64,000 nucleotides of DNA, taken from NCBI GenBank assembly GCA_038501625.1, contig JAZAYU010000697.1, positions 1-64,000 of the forward strand, written 5' to 3'. A program made the position numbers and the translations under genes. Below the pieces are notes generated by a model, which was not told where the DNA came from, searched no databases, and saw only the letters and a program-made list of their open reading frames with translations. This document shows, piece by piece, positions 34,201 through 42,583 of this stretch (positions are counted from its first letter, which is position 1; every line of letters starts with the position of its first letter). This DNA comes from Corbicula japonica. Lineage: Eukaryota; Mollusca; Bivalvia; Venerida; Cyrenidae.

Positions 34201-37200
34201 ATATGAACCCTTGAACAAATGCTGTTTCTTTATCAATTATTAATTATTTTCAATGTTTTTTTTAATTATTTCAAATGACGTGAGTAATACTTTAAGCTTT
34301 GTATGTGTTACAACATGTCTCTTCTCTATGTAAAACTTATATGTATTTTAGTAGTCCATTTCGTATCAAAAGGTAGAATCTTTTTGCGACTGGCATTAAG
34401 AAATGATTTACATTTATCCATATGAGCACGGAGTCAAGATCGGTCGGATTAATTCATTAAAGTTATCACTACTCTTTTCAATTCGGAATGAATTTATAAA
34501 AAAATCGTTCTTTCTCAAAATCTTCTCTACGGATTATTATTAATCACAAGGAGTGACAGCCGCCATTTTGTCCGCAACGAACGCCATGAGTATTCTCCCC
34601 TAGCTTTGTGCGGTACTTGGTGCGGTTGAGTCCACTCTACAGTAACTGTCTGTGTAAATCTTACAAATTTGTACAGTGGCATATTGTATTCTATGTGAAA
34701 TGAACAAAATGACATAAGTGACTATCATAAATATCGTACAGTATCATATTACTCACCATTTATATAAAACTTATTTTTCTTGATGTTGTTTTTGAAACGA
34801 ACCGCATCTACATTTTCAAGCAGTAACCTGCCTCGTTGTGTGGCGCTATAACTATTGAGGTACCAGTCCACCGCACCAACCTAGGGGAGAGTACTCTTGC
34901 CAAACGTTGCGGATAAAATGGCGACTGTCACTCCTTGTTTATTAAGATACCGGTAGGGAAGGTTTTTTGAAAGAAAGGGAAAACGTTTAGAAATTCATAA
35001 AGATTTGAAAGCCCTAGTGACAACTTTAATAAATTTTACAGATGGAAGGTCGAACGGACGCGATCTGGACTCGGTGCTGCTGTGCATTTATCCATAGGCT
35101 ACCTTATTCAAGATTTTCATATATTTTATTTATTAGTGTCAGCTTTTAAAAAAATGAAGAACTAATTACTTCACAAGATAACATATCTATAATTATTTAA
35201 CATAAAAATTGCTTAATATCTTATTACTCAGAGTTACTTTTTGTTATTTTTATTTAAAAAACTGTTTATAAATAATGAAAAATATTGAACATTTCTTATA
35301 TAAACTTTATTTTTATATTTATATAGCTTTCTAATATTGAAGTTCTGAAAATATATGTAAATGTTCTATTATAAAGGCCTAGTTAATATTCTGTCAACAG
35401 TTTTGAAATAGATGAAAAGGAAATTTTAAAAGACACTGAACACGAAGAATATGAAAATATTGCAGGCTCGATTTGATTGATCCTGGCAGTAGTGCCCAGT
35501 TGTTACACCAGTAAAGCCAAACATGACAAAAATGAAAATATTGCAGGCTCGGTTTGATTGAGCATGTTAAAGGACAGATGTGGAAATGCATAGTACAATG
35601 TATATCCCATGCCGCCTAGCCTTGGGTTGAGCCCAACTTAATATGGACTAGAACCTTAAATATCTCACATTGCAATCTTGTATCTAGTCTAAAACATTTC
35701 CACTTAATAAGTTTATTTTCTGTTCCATTGTGACAGGGACCAAGAACGCTCGAATAAAATGTTGTTAGAATGTCTTGTTGCCCCGATATTCTAAGCAATT
35801 TCAGTAACATTGGTCTTCCAAAGGGATATAAGTCAATTACACTGTTGCAACGCGCTCAGTTATAATTTTGCTGCTGGTGTTTAGGTCCAATTCGATCCGC
35901 ATGCAAAATAAAATACCTTTTGATTTTATGACAGTGATTAATGCAGTAATGAAATTAAGCTTTAACAGATTGTTAACACTAAGCCAATAATCTTAACTGT
36001 AGAATACTTAAACATTTTACTAAGAATCGCCTTATATTTCAGTTGCAAACGTTCGCAAGTTTACTTTCGTCGACAAACAGGATTTTGCTTGTGTATTTTT
36101 CAAATTTAGTAATACAAATGGTTGTTTTATATTTCAAACCTCTTCATAAAACTTAATGTCGGTATTCGTTGTTTAGAATCACCATTAACGGTATTTTTAA
36201 ATCAATGTCCGTTAGCGTATTATTTTATCAAGATTTGGCAAATTTACATTTGACGAAATATTTATATTTTCAGGTGAATCTGATTGGGAGTTTTATGTTA
36301 CAAGCGGAGATGAACTAGCGCTTTACCATTTTATGAGAAAGAAAGAGTTTATTCCGAATTCCCAGCAGCTGACACACGCTTGCAAAAGATTTGGCAGAAA
36401 ATCAATAATAATGAGAATAATTTGTAATTTAATTTGTAAGTTTATAGAAGCATCTATGGAAAACATTATTACGGTGTGGCCTGTATACAGAGAACAAAAT
36501 ACACAAGATATTATATTTCTCATAGTTTTACCAAATAAAAGCAGGGAGGAAAAGTTGTCAGATATAAACGTAATGTACCGATATCCAGAGAATAAGGGTT
36601 TTGAACACAGAGATGTTATCAGAACGGCAGTTGATTCAAATATAACACTCGATGACGACGACATGAATTTCATGAAATTAACGATTAATAGTCATTCAGA
36701 CTTTTTGAGAAATAAGCACAGTAACATAACAGCGATTACAGGAAGTCCTTTACGTTCACTGGGTTATCAAAAAGGGACGCATGCAACGAAAAAGGAAAAC
36801 TGTATAGTGCTTTTAGTTCCCATCAAAGGATTTATACCACTTCAAGAAGACCCTTTCCCAAAACAAATTGGCTCATTTAAAATCGATGTAAGAGAAGGAA
36901 GTTTCAAATGGTACGTCGGAGGAGAACCATCTGATAAGCACACCGAACTTAAAATGGGTTGTGCAATAGGACCAGCAGGCAGAGACGTTATTGGCACACT
37001 TGGTGGTTTTGTGAGTCATCCTGAACATGGCTTATGTGCTTTGACTTGTGCTCATGTCCTTATGGGAGAAAAAGAAATAATGAATAACGCAAATATTGCT
37101 TGGCGAGGATGCGTACAGCCGAGTAATACTTATTATGAATTTGGGCGTGTTGTAAAAACCATTTTTAGAGATGATGGTCCGGACAAACCTGGCCTTGATA

Positions 37201-38769
37201 TTGCGCTTATCAAAATAGACAGCAGAGCTCCTATTAATGGATATTTTCCTGATATGGATATGGGTACCTTGGAGAAAGCAGGTAATTTAAATACATGTAT
37301 TGTGTTTTCAAGTATTGTATGATTAATAATATATGATTAATATTTCCGATTTAAATAAGACACGTAACGATATGCCTTTGTCGTCCGTGGTCAACATTAA
37401 GAGTTCTTATTTTTGGTCATTTAATAAATAGTTAACAGAATTTAATGTTTGCTATAAAATATATAACTGTTTACCAAGGCAGTTTAAAAATTGTCTTGAA
37501 AAATACTAAGTAACCCTCTTTATATCTCATTAATTCCCATGTTGCTTTATAGTTTTTGATATAAGCTAAAAGGATTTACAAACAGATCTAAATTGAGGTC
37601 AATAAAATGATTGATCGAAAAGTAATTTCTCTAGATATTTATCAGTTTATATTGAGGACAGACATTCAACATCTTCACTTTTTCGTTAAATGTATACTTG
37701 TACTTCAGACGCAATTTATGTTGGACCGATAAAAAGCTGATTCATACCCTTTGACCAAGTTAAAACTTCCATTTTCTTTGTTGATGATTATCTATTGCTA
37801 CATGCCCATTTGTTTATACCGAAACGCCTTAAACACATGGAAAAGATATCATTTATACAGATTAAATATTGTTCAGGCCCTTACATTCCGATTAGAATAC
37901 GGTGTTTTTTTATATATAAGCAGCATGTTTTACCAGCCGAATCCTACCATTAATGCCGTAGTTAAGATTAATTGGATGTTTAGAATTAAAATGTAAAGCG
38001 GAAACTGTTTAGCGATCATTTTATATTAAAGATAGACATACAGATAAATAAACACGAGCTTTAAAGCATTAACTGATTGGTAGACAATCATGTCATCGAC
38101 CTAGGAACTACTTCTGGCTTTCGTTTTGATTAGGTTTAGATGCCAGATTATTGTTCAAAAGAATTAAACGTTTCAATAAAATCATTTCATGCCAAAACTG
38201 TTTTTATTTTAGGATTCAGCGAAATAAATGAAATTAAGTATACTAGTGGAAAGATCTTATCGCGAATAGCGGATAGGGACATTCGTGTTGTAAAATACGG
38301 CTCACAGACGACCCTGAGGAGAGGTGTGTTAGGCTTTAACGGTATGCAGTTGGCTTACCGTCCAGTTCGGTACTCGCAAGAGATAGTTTTGAAAAACCAA
38401 ATAGAAATTCTGGATATAACTCGATGTGGTCCATTTGCTGAAGCAGGTGATTCTGGATCATTGGTTTTTGTTGTGTCAGGGGACGAGTTAGTCGCTTTCG
38501 GACTCTTGCTCGGAGGAGATGATGGGTACGCTGTCGTAACACCAATACTTGATGTTCTGCAAGCAATAAAATGCAACTCGATGAAAGAGTTTCCAGAAAT
38601 GAATGTTTCGCAGAGTGATAGTGGCGTCTATTCCGATGACAGAGAAGAAATGGAAGTTGAAACGGCGGACGACATAAACAGGCAAGGCGAATTGTATAAT
38701 AGACTGTCTAGACTTAATCTTCAATCAACAGCCGAGGTCTGTCATACTGAAGTCAATTTTCAAACGTGA
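5394..38769 (+). CDS. CXorf38/HEPN-like domain - helical linker - trypsin-like protease protein (8 coding exons, 972 aa)
   Basis: Exons: 5394-5972, 9504-9677, 22955-23116, 31559-31652, 31929-32032, 33412-33652, 36274-37281, 38213-38769. All phases agree and the spliced frame has no stop before TGA 38767. The start is fixed by an in-frame TAG at 5385-5387. Residues about 34-251 match the CXorf38 family, related to DZIP3-like HEPN domains: PWEITKCYI, a D-x-x-L-x-x-L-M-S-W helix and FRN. Cys75, 78, 96, 103, 105, 113 and 118 could bind zinc. Residues about 252-451 are mostly helical and charged. Residues about 650-905 form a trypsin-like domain with LTCAHVL (His712), LDIALIKID (Asp760) and AGDSGSL (Ser868). 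The acidic tail contains SQSDSGVYSDDREEMEVE. No signal peptide or membrane segment is seen, so it is probably cytosolic. Inferred role: a sensor-effector protease in defence or stress signalling. Substrate unknown. Confidence 0.85.
5973..6320 (+). other. Start of intron 2, no feature recognised
   Basis: AT-rich intronic DNA after the GTAATT donor. Nothing further is recognised. Confidence 0.5.
6328..7182. repeat. Two direct copies of a dispersed ~235-bp repeat in intron 2
   Basis: Copies at about 6328-6560 and 6947-7182 share GGTGAAATATGCATATCAGG, an AAGAAGAGAGGG tract and GAACCCGAGGGGTTACCGCC. Parts recur in reverse orientation at 12711-12875 and, more diverged, near 53090-53160, so this is an interspersed family. 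The stretch between the copies also matches part of 58030-58130. Confidence 0.8.
7480..7905 (-). pseudogene. C-terminal fragment of a bivalve-type reverse transcriptase
   Basis: The minus-strand frame reads NERNLCITEKLLKQGYRYHK, LRKTFCKFYRRYPDLIH, LLQQGISQPVFYGDLIYKLK and LVINPSTVDHYAYLFGCTT. I know this pattern as the C-terminal part of a reverse transcriptase very common in bivalve genomes. It is 5'-truncated and isolated in intron 2, so it is a dead retroelement fragment. A more decayed relative lies at 22390-22620. Confidence 0.75.
7906..8260. repeat. Dispersed repeat with tandem sub-units
   Basis: Recurring phrases (TTAAGTTTCATAT, CATGCAGATGATAT, AATAGGACAAG) repeat about every 110-130 bp. 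A related stretch occurs at 58200-58560. Confidence 0.5.
8261..9503. other. Rest of intron 2
   Basis: AT-rich intronic DNA up to the exon 3 acceptor. A short minus-strand open frame at 8826-9047 has no recognisable product. Confidence 0.5.
9504..9677 (+). CDS. Coding exon 3: C-terminal part of CXorf38/HEPN-like domain (58 codons)
   Basis: Acceptor TTTATTCCATAG, donor GTAAGT, phase 0 at both ends. It encodes QDFRNHTLPGMEF and then helices ending YVKHAVQKLKD. It aligns by recall with the CXorf38 stretch after the helical core, where Arg-Asn is followed by His-Ser. Here the position expected to be His is Pro203, so the Rx4-6H catalytic motif of HEPN nucleases is not kept. Confidence 0.85.
9678..11517. 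other. First part of intron 3, repeat-derived
   Basis: Many degenerate AAGGTCAAGGTCAC-type phrases between about 9900 and 11060 indicate an old bivalve interspersed repeat. No gene is seen. Confidence 0.5.
11718..13358. mobile_element. 1.64-kb inserted DNA element with 11-bp flanking repeat
   Basis: ACGTATAAAAT occurs directly on both sides (11707-11717 and 13359-13369). The insert ends are imperfect inverted repeats: the left begins AGTCTCAATCATTCAGACG and the right, reversed, begins AGTCTAGATCATCTAGACG. The sequence interrupts an arm whose uninterrupted counterpart is at 21290-21350. Long duplications of 8-11 bp are typical of Mutator-like elements, but no transposase is seen. Confidence 0.7.
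12711..12875. repeat. Three tandem ~55-bp units
   Basis: Three copies start at 12711, 12766 and 12821, each with GCTGTTTTTACTGAATGTGG. They are the reverse complement of the core of the repeat at 6328-7182. Confidence 0.85.
13419..14085. repeat. 42-bp direct repeat flanking a ~580-bp insertion
   Basis: TTCTTTATAAATGCCAATCG and the following 22 bases occur at about 13421-13462 and 14045-14086, with one or two differences. The uninterrupted counterpart near 21245-21290 continues like the second copy, so the DNA between the copies is probably a later insertion. Confidence 0.65.
14312..15852. repeat. Pair of ~103-bp direct repeats flanking 1.3 kb
   Basis: Near-identical copies at 14312-14413 and 15749-15852 contain the hairpin ACTCACTTTAACGTGAGT and AACTAGGATTAGGTCGTTGT. 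The arrangement resembles a small terminal-repeat element, but TG...CA ends and coding capacity are lacking. The DNA between (14414-15748) holds no recognised gene. Confidence 0.65.
16163..18380. repeat. Tandem segmental duplication in intron 3
   Basis: Copy A (about 16163-17610) and copy B (about 17652-18380) share start phrases (AATGAATATTCATAAACCAC), the GGCACC minisatellite and a long right part (TTCTCCGGACCGAAAAC and flanks). Copy B is shorter, mainly because its minisatellite is contracted. Confidence 0.8.
16651..17165. repeat. GGGGGCC-rich minisatellite, ~66-70-bp units
   Basis: About seven units carry GGCACCGGGGGCC twice each, separated by ACACAACAAC and TTCTCAAACACATACAACAT. All frames across it stay open as repeat artefacts. 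A contracted array is at 17930-18040. Confidence 0.9.
18611..18804. repeat. Tandem pair of 97-bp units
   Basis: Copies at 18611-18707 and 18708-18804 differ at about ten positions and share TCACATCTCTGAAATCTCAT. Noncoding. Confidence 0.85.
18805..19640. other. Intronic DNA, no feature recognised
   Basis: AT-rich sequence within intron 3. Nothing is identified. Confidence 0.4.
19666..20170 (+). pseudogene. PIF/Harbinger-type DDE transposase fragment
   Basis: The fragments SVIDGTSNKIYRPVSNQHQH, YSGHRSYHFIHTQIIVDN, NCVLLADKIYSYRNPLVTSY and RFNRLVAHYRIAVEHAVADI match the DDE_Tnp_4 (Harbinger nuclease) pattern, including the second Asp (LLAD) and the Glu (VEHA). Stops and a frameshift near 19848-19890 and after 20086 break the frame, so it is inactive. 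No DNA-binding partner gene is seen. Confidence 0.75.
20450..20860. repeat. Degenerate tandem/inverted repeat of a GGTTATCG motif
   Basis: The motifs GGTTATCGGTCGATAACC and CGATAACCATAG recur in both orientations about every 25-35 bp. It looks like a decayed satellite with local hairpins. Confidence 0.6.
20861..22229. other. Intronic DNA, no gene recognised
   Basis: Apart from the inverted arm at 21238-21525, nothing is identified. Short open frames here are not supported. Confidence 0.4.
22230..22288. repeat. (ATT)n microsatellite
   Basis: Almost pure TTA/ATT repeat of about 58 bp. Confidence 0.9.
22390..22620 (-). pseudogene. Decayed copy of the reverse transcriptase fragment
   Basis: Shares TATCGGCGATAAAACTTGCA, AAGGTTTTCCTTAATT and flanking words with 7600-7840 in the same orientation. 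Stops and indels are frequent. It lies 335 bp upstream of coding exon 4. Confidence 0.65.
22955..23116 (+). CDS. Coding exon 4: helical linker (54 codons)
   Basis: The acceptor is ATTTGGCAG. The reading LQRKSFSITTDMEIEV continues the conserved pattern after the HEPN-like domain, followed by the likely coiled coil ARVIKKIEEIESRTEQED. The donor GTCGGT at 23117 is weak. A much better donor, GTATGT, lies inside the exon at 23000; its use would remove 39 codons in frame. Confidence 0.75.
23117..24233. other. First part of intron 4
   Basis: AT-rich, with no RNA gene or supported ORF. A minus-strand open frame at 23580-23879 lacks recognisable features. Confidence 0.4.
25173..26295. mobile_element. 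Nested MITE-like element with CCCAGCAAGCA ends
   Basis: It starts CCCAGCAAGCACAGGTATAT and ends as the inverse (TGCTTGCTGGG), with GGGCCGATAT/TATCGGGCC phrases inside both ends. An open frame of 122 codons at 25106-25474 crosses its border and is probably not a gene. Confidence 0.65.
26003..26130. repeat. 24-bp tandem repeat
   Basis: Five units of TCGATATAAAAATCTGATGA plus TGGG, in the nested element. Repeats of this type often lie inside such CCCAGCAAGCA-ended MITEs. Confidence 0.9.
26565..26744. repeat. Two adjacent palindromic MITEs
   Basis: Hairpin 1 (26565-26650) and hairpin 2 (26661-26744) each have about 30-bp arms containing AGAAACGCAACTT/AAGTTGCGTTTCT. They are two diverged copies of one palindromic family next to each other. 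Confidence 0.8.
28382..28408. repeat. (GGGC)n microsatellite
   Basis: About six GGGC units, with G-quadruplex potential, inside the second long-TIR element. Confidence 0.85.
29460..29880. repeat. Palindromic repeat with CTCAAATCTCAAG motifs
   Basis: The arms AAACTGAG...CTCAAATCTCAAGG and GCTTGAGATGTGAGACTGGG...CAGTTTT face each other at 29740-29860, and a related hairpin lies at 29470-29560. Probably decayed MITEs inside the larger element. Confidence 0.55.
31151..31558 (+). other. End of intron 4
   Basis: AT-rich, ending in the exon 5 acceptor. Nothing else is seen. Confidence 0.4.
31559..31652 (+). CDS. Coding exon 5: charged helical linker
   Basis: Acceptor TTCTTTATTTAG, donor GTATTA, phase 0 in and phase 1 out. 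It encodes a charged helix (DEERRYLTKLRDHIRTIKDR). The exon is short, but its phase fits both neighbours. Confidence 0.75.
31929..32032 (+). CDS. Coding exon 6: linker
   Basis: Acceptor TTTAATTTCCAG, donor GTAATA, phase 1 in and 0 out. It encodes MLQWTSKAKPIHFESDLD and an acidic helix (LKELVESDEI). No domain is recognised. Confidence 0.75.
32085..32570. repeat. Bivalve-type interspersed repeat, ~150-bp tandem units, in intron 6
   Basis: A (CCGT)n stretch at 32095-32112 is followed by about three units of TGAAACTTTGACCAAATGTTC...GTGCAGAACC...GGCTCAAGGTCAAGGTCAC. I recognise this text pattern as a common bivalve repeat. Open frames in it are artefacts. Confidence 0.75.
32571..33411. other. Rest of intron 6
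   Basis: No feature recognised. A minus-strand open frame at 33012-33233 has no support. Confidence 0.4.
33412..33652 (+). CDS. Coding exon 7: linker with Leu-rich helix
   Basis: Acceptor TTTTCCTTTGTAG, donor GTAAAT, phase 0 in and 1 out. It encodes an N-terminal helical part (TRKIKHVLELMGQDDLSARL) and a polar, probably disordered C-terminal part. Confidence 0.8.
33844..34110 (+). pseudogene. 3' end of a LINE ORF2-like gene
   Basis: The frame reads HFETQRKKRICKLCSINMIE, TEYHFLLCCPLHRDVR, an in-frame TGA at 33989-33991, then PSLNKFISIMSSTHKKRVIN. The CxxC...H...C arrangement and the following block are typical of the C-terminus of non-LTR retrotransposon proteins. It lies in intron 7, about 190 bp after exon 7. 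Confidence 0.65.
34111..34536. other. Probable 3' part of the LINE fragment plus intron DNA
   Basis: AT-rich sequence following the LINE remnant. No separate feature is recognised. Confidence 0.35.
34546..34938. mobile_element. ~390-bp MITE with ~85-bp inverted ends
   Basis: The left end ACAAGGAGTGACAGCCGCCA and the right end (reverse complement ACAAGGAGTGACAGTCGCCA) stay similar for about 85 bp. TTATTAA occurs next to both ends (34537-34543 and 34939-34945), although two extra bases separate it from the left end. Confidence 0.8.
34946..36273. other. Rest of intron 7
   Basis: AT-rich. A short direct repeat, GAAAATATTGCAGGCTCG, occurs near 35452 and 35535. An exon-like stretch at 35399-35470 was considered and rejected on phase. 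Confidence 0.4.
36274..37281 (+). CDS. Coding exon 8: pre-protease region plus protease His and Asp
   Basis: Acceptor TTATATTTTCAG, donor GTAATT, phase 1 at both ends. After about 200 residues of unrecognised sequence comes CIVLLVPIKGFIPL, a block I associate with molluscan trypsin-like-fold proteins. Then come TLGGFVSHPEHGLCALTCAH (His712) and KPGLDIALIKID (Asp760). The long open frame and conserved motifs make this exon secure. Confidence 0.92.
37282..38212 (+). other. Intron 8, splitting the protease domain
   Basis: GTAATT donor and TTTTATTTTAG acceptor. No internal feature. A short open frame at 37751-37996 is unsupported. Confidence 0.5.
38213..38769 (+). CDS. Terminal coding exon 9: protease Ser and acidic tail
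   Basis: Acceptor TTTTTATTTTAG, phase 1. It contains CGPFAEAGDSGSLVFVV with the nucleophile Ser868, then GDDGYAVVTPILDVLQAIK, which would close the second beta-barrel. A Ser/Asp/Glu-rich tail of about 60 residues ends at TGA 38767-38769. The first clear AATAAA downstream is at 39536; an AATAAG at 38808 is closer but atypical. Confidence 0.92.
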
Positions 38770-39120
38770 ACTTGTAATGGATAGTTATGAAGTTATATTT
38801 GTTGGCCAATAAGAAAACAATTTAAGGTTTTAGAACTGTAATATTTCCGCCAAACATCGACTTATGCCGTCGCTAATTCGTTTTTTTCCGAACGCCGATT
38901 CTTACGTTTCCGGTTGATACTATTTTTCGTAAAAGGAGTCTACTCTTTAGGTGTTTTCCGCGATTATGACGTCATTAATAACTAAATCAAATAATAACAA
39001 AGTGCGGATATAAAATTGATGTAAAGTAAACAAATATTTTCATAACAAATACTCAAAATAAGTCTATAGACGAACAACACTCAGTAATGAATAGAGCTTA
39101 TATGAAATTGACTACCGTTT
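38770..39120 (+). other. 3'UTR and downstream DNA of the protease gene
   Basis: No gene. Candidate poly(A) signals are an AATAAG at 38808 and, further on, an AATAAA at 39536. Confidence 0.4.
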
Positions 39121-39126
39121 GATAAA

Positions 39127-39187
39127 TCCTCTGTGGTGTAATGGTAACGCTCAGGACTATTCATTTTGACGGTTCCTCGGGAGAGGT
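39127..39187 (+). repeat. tRNA-like A-box sequence, probably a SINE head
   Basis: TCTGTGGTGTAATGGTAACG resembles a tRNA D-arm/A-box. CCTCT can pair with AGAGG about 55 bases later. The B-box region (GGTTCCTCGGG) is poor, and a T-rich stretch follows. Likely a degenerate tRNA-derived repeat rather than a working tRNA. Confidence 0.3.
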
Positions 39188-40862
39188 ACCTTTTTTTCCC
39201 CCTTTTCTTCTTTTTTAAAAATTATTGTGAGGACATTTTTGGAGAAAATAGTATAATCAATAGGTTTAAAATTCGGAAATAATTGTTATTATTCTTCATC
39301 TTCATTTAGTAGCCATGAAAACTGAAATATTGTAATGATATTATTACAAAATACTGACTCTTATAATACAGCAACAGAATCACGATATGAAACTAAAACG
39401 ATTATGGTATATGTACTTTCATTTAGGAAAATGTTGCTATTTTATTGTTTCTATAATTGAACAGTAATTTTGTGATACTTGTCTTATAAAACTAATTTTA
39501 TGTGTTTACACGATGATTTTTTCCTTTAAAGCCCCAATAAACTTGCCAAAACGTTTTTTTATTCATTGTGAAAATTAATTAACCACGTTGACCCTTTTCA
39601 AAAGAAAGTATAAATGACCAAATATTTATGTCCTCAAATAATCCCCAATCATTGAGACCCGGTCCGAACAGTATTTTTGTAGCCCACAAAATTACTAACC
39701 AATGTTTACAATCACTCGGCGAAAAGTTATCGGTTTTTTCCGTAAGTAGGCCGTAAGAACACGGTGACGTTATTCTGTGTAATGAGCGACCTTCGCCTGT
39801 CGAGAGTTGCCGAAAATCAGCTCGGAAGGATTCGCTGTTTGTTTTGTAAACAAAATAGACGATCCGAAAAACGCCCAAAACATGCTGTAAATCAATAAGA
39901 TAATACCCTTTTCTTATTGTAAGGTTTATTTTTTGTGTTATTATTCATACAGGTGAAATCTAAAATGTTTAGGTTAATAAAAAATATGCTGTTTGGCAAG
40001 TTTATTGTGGCTTTAAAAGAATGCTTTGGTTGCTATGGTTACGGTTGCCAAAATTACTTTTTTTGAGGTTAAATTTTAACCAGCATAGCTGATTGCTTGC
40101 GTATTTCTTGTTTTTCAAAAAAATTGAGGAGGGTATAAAAATCACCATTCGTAAACCAAGCCCTTTGGTGTTTGTGGTTTTTAGCCGTTTGGTCTGGGCC
40201 ATAGGTACCTATTTTGTAGGCCAATAAAATGAAAACGAAGACGACGAGGTGCTCTTTATTTTTAAGTATTTGATTCTATACACATTGCAGATAATTTTAA
40301 TGTATAACACAATTATTTTACTGCATTAAACATGCACAAAAATCACAGATAAAAACTAGCTTAATTTTTGCAGCTCGGAAAAATGTGCATTTCCGGAGAT
40401 GGGGTACACTTTTAAAAAGTCAATTTATCAAGTGTTAGAAATAAATTCTTAACATCATGTTTATTTTTTTTCCTGTTCAGATATGATGTCCTTAAACAAT
40501 TAGCCTTTATTTTACAAAATCTTACAAGGTTTCAAAGAAATAGAGATGAATTTAGCTTCTCGTATGTTTGATTTTACAGCCCATTTTCCGAAACAGAGGG
40601 TCCCCTTCTAAAATACTAAATTTCTCGAGTTACGCACGGTAAATGTTTTTTAAAACTCATGTTTAGATGTCCAAATGGATGTAATTGAAAATGAAAACAA
40701 CAAAATCCCAATCTGCAAAAGTGCATATTACAGTTCTAAAACCTTAACATAAATTATTTTTCACATGCATGTATATTCATTGCAGTAAACATAGGGATTA
40801 AATTTAATGTACTATGAAATAAAGTTGAGGAGGATAAATCATTTTACTGGAATGTGATATTA
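39188..40862. other. Intergenic DNA, no gene recognised
   Basis: AT-rich. Minus-strand frames at 39579-39878 and 40002-40202 have no recognisable content. Confidence 0.4.
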
Positions 40863-41008
40863 TATAAATATCACATCCTTCAGTGGGTGATAGAACGGAA
40901 TGTTCACCCGAGACAGGTAATGTCAACCGAGGCGTAAGCCGAGGTTGACATTACCTGTCAAGGGTGAACATAACGTTCTATCACCCACTGAAGGATGTGA
41001 TATTTATT
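40863..41008. repeat. Hairpin MITE, ~65-bp arms
   Basis: Nearly perfect arms around CGAGGCGTAAGCCGAGG contain TCACATCCTTCAGTGGGTGA and ACAGGTAATGTCAACC. Related words (GGTAATGTCAAG) recur at 41160-41220, which may be part of the same repeat. Confidence 0.9.
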
Positions 41009-42426
41009 TTATTATACCGAACAAAATAACTCGGAAACTTTTACAAATTTATTCAACAATGATATTAACACAAAATAAAAAGTCAATTTTATCAATAAAA
41101 CATTAAAATTGAATGACTAAAACTCGGGTCTCGGTATTCAACGCACGCGAGGGCCGATTCGTAATGTCAAGCGGGCGTATAGGTAATGTCAAGAGGGTAA
41201 CATTACGGATTGTCAGCATGTGACGTCACATTACGCTATATAGTAAACTAATCACGTGAGGTATAATATAGCATATTCAGCTTGTAACTAACAAAAGAGG
41301 CAAGCAACAGGAACAAGTGTCTTCGGAAAGTTTACGTCATTCCTTAAAGTGATGTGATATAATTTTGCAGACGACATTGTTTATTTTCGTTTCGTGGTCA
41401 AATAATATGTAACAAATCTACATATTAGTTATAAGAGAAAATGGACGTTCATACCAAATATGTTTTCCGTTTTCTTTTAATTTTGAAGCGTTATGTCTAT
41501 ATTTGCTTGATGTATTTTGTTTATGATCGTTCCAATAGCTTTTCCTGATTTTCTCGAGATGAAGTCAATATCATTAATTCTCAAGAGAAATTTGTGTTTG
41601 TGTTTATTGAGTTTTTTCTAACAACTGTTTAACGTAGGTCCTACCTGAAATTATATATATTTAGTTTTCAAATGAGATTTGCACCGACAATATTGAAAGT
41701 TTTATGAACTTGATGTTCACTCTTATCAAAATGTATGCTAAAAGTGAGATGTTAACACATTTGAGATCTGCTGTTTGAAATAACATTTATTAATGTATTG
41801 GTAAGTGAAGTAGACATGCGTAGTTTTTTTTTTTTTATCCCACAACAAATATAAAGTGAATTTTATATTTTCATGTCTATTCGGCAAGCCATTTTATGTT
41901 TTAATATTTAAATGAAACAAATGAACGACTAATTTAAACAAATATGATCTGGTATTCATTTTTTTGAATTTGTTTGATAATAAATTTACAGTTAACCGTT
42001 CAAATGCCATTTTGCGAAGCACGTACTCTGACGTCATTTATTACTTGAAATTTAGTATTCAGAAAATATGTTTACCAAATACTTCCCGACAAAGTTTTTC
42101 TTTGTGCCGAGAACTAATCAGATAAGTTGCAATCGTTAAAAATTAAAGTGATTTCCATGATATTTTATTTATTTTAAAAGAAGTATATACTATCGCTCCG
42201 CTAAAAATTTAAATACAAAAGCTTATAAGTGATACGATGTTGTTTTTGTAAACGTCCAAATTATTAGGGTCGAAATGACTTCAGAGCGAAAATTCATTGA
42301 TAAATTAATAATTTCATTAATATTCAATTCGTCACGTGATTATTTTCAGACAGAATGTGAAGCGATATATCATAAAGTGGTGAGCTGTCTGCAGTCGAAG
42401 TTTATGGTATTTTCGTAAATCTCATT
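41009..42426. other. Intergenic DNA
   Basis: No gene seen. A TGACGTCA (CRE) occurs near 41221, without other promoter signs. Confidence 0.4.
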
Positions 42427-42583
42427 TAAGGATTGAATCGATATTCGATGATCTCCATTTGGGTATGGAAAACAGTTGGGTTGTTTAAAGTGTGTGAAGC
42501 CCGAAGGGCTTCACGCGTACTTTAAACAATCCAACTGTTTTTCATACCCAAATGGAAATCATCGAATATCGATTCAATCCTTA
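42427..42583. repeat. Hairpin MITE, ~75-bp arms
   Basis: The arms TAAGGATTGAATCGATATTC and GAATATCGATTCAATCCTTA enclose a centre with GAAGCCCGAAGGGCTTC. A few mismatches interrupt otherwise continuous pairing. Confidence 0.9.

Noticed and set aside
35399..35475. Exon-like acidic stretch after GTCAACAG in intron 7
   Set aside because: The upstream exon ends in phase 1; in that phase the stretch meets TAG at once, and no good donor follows.
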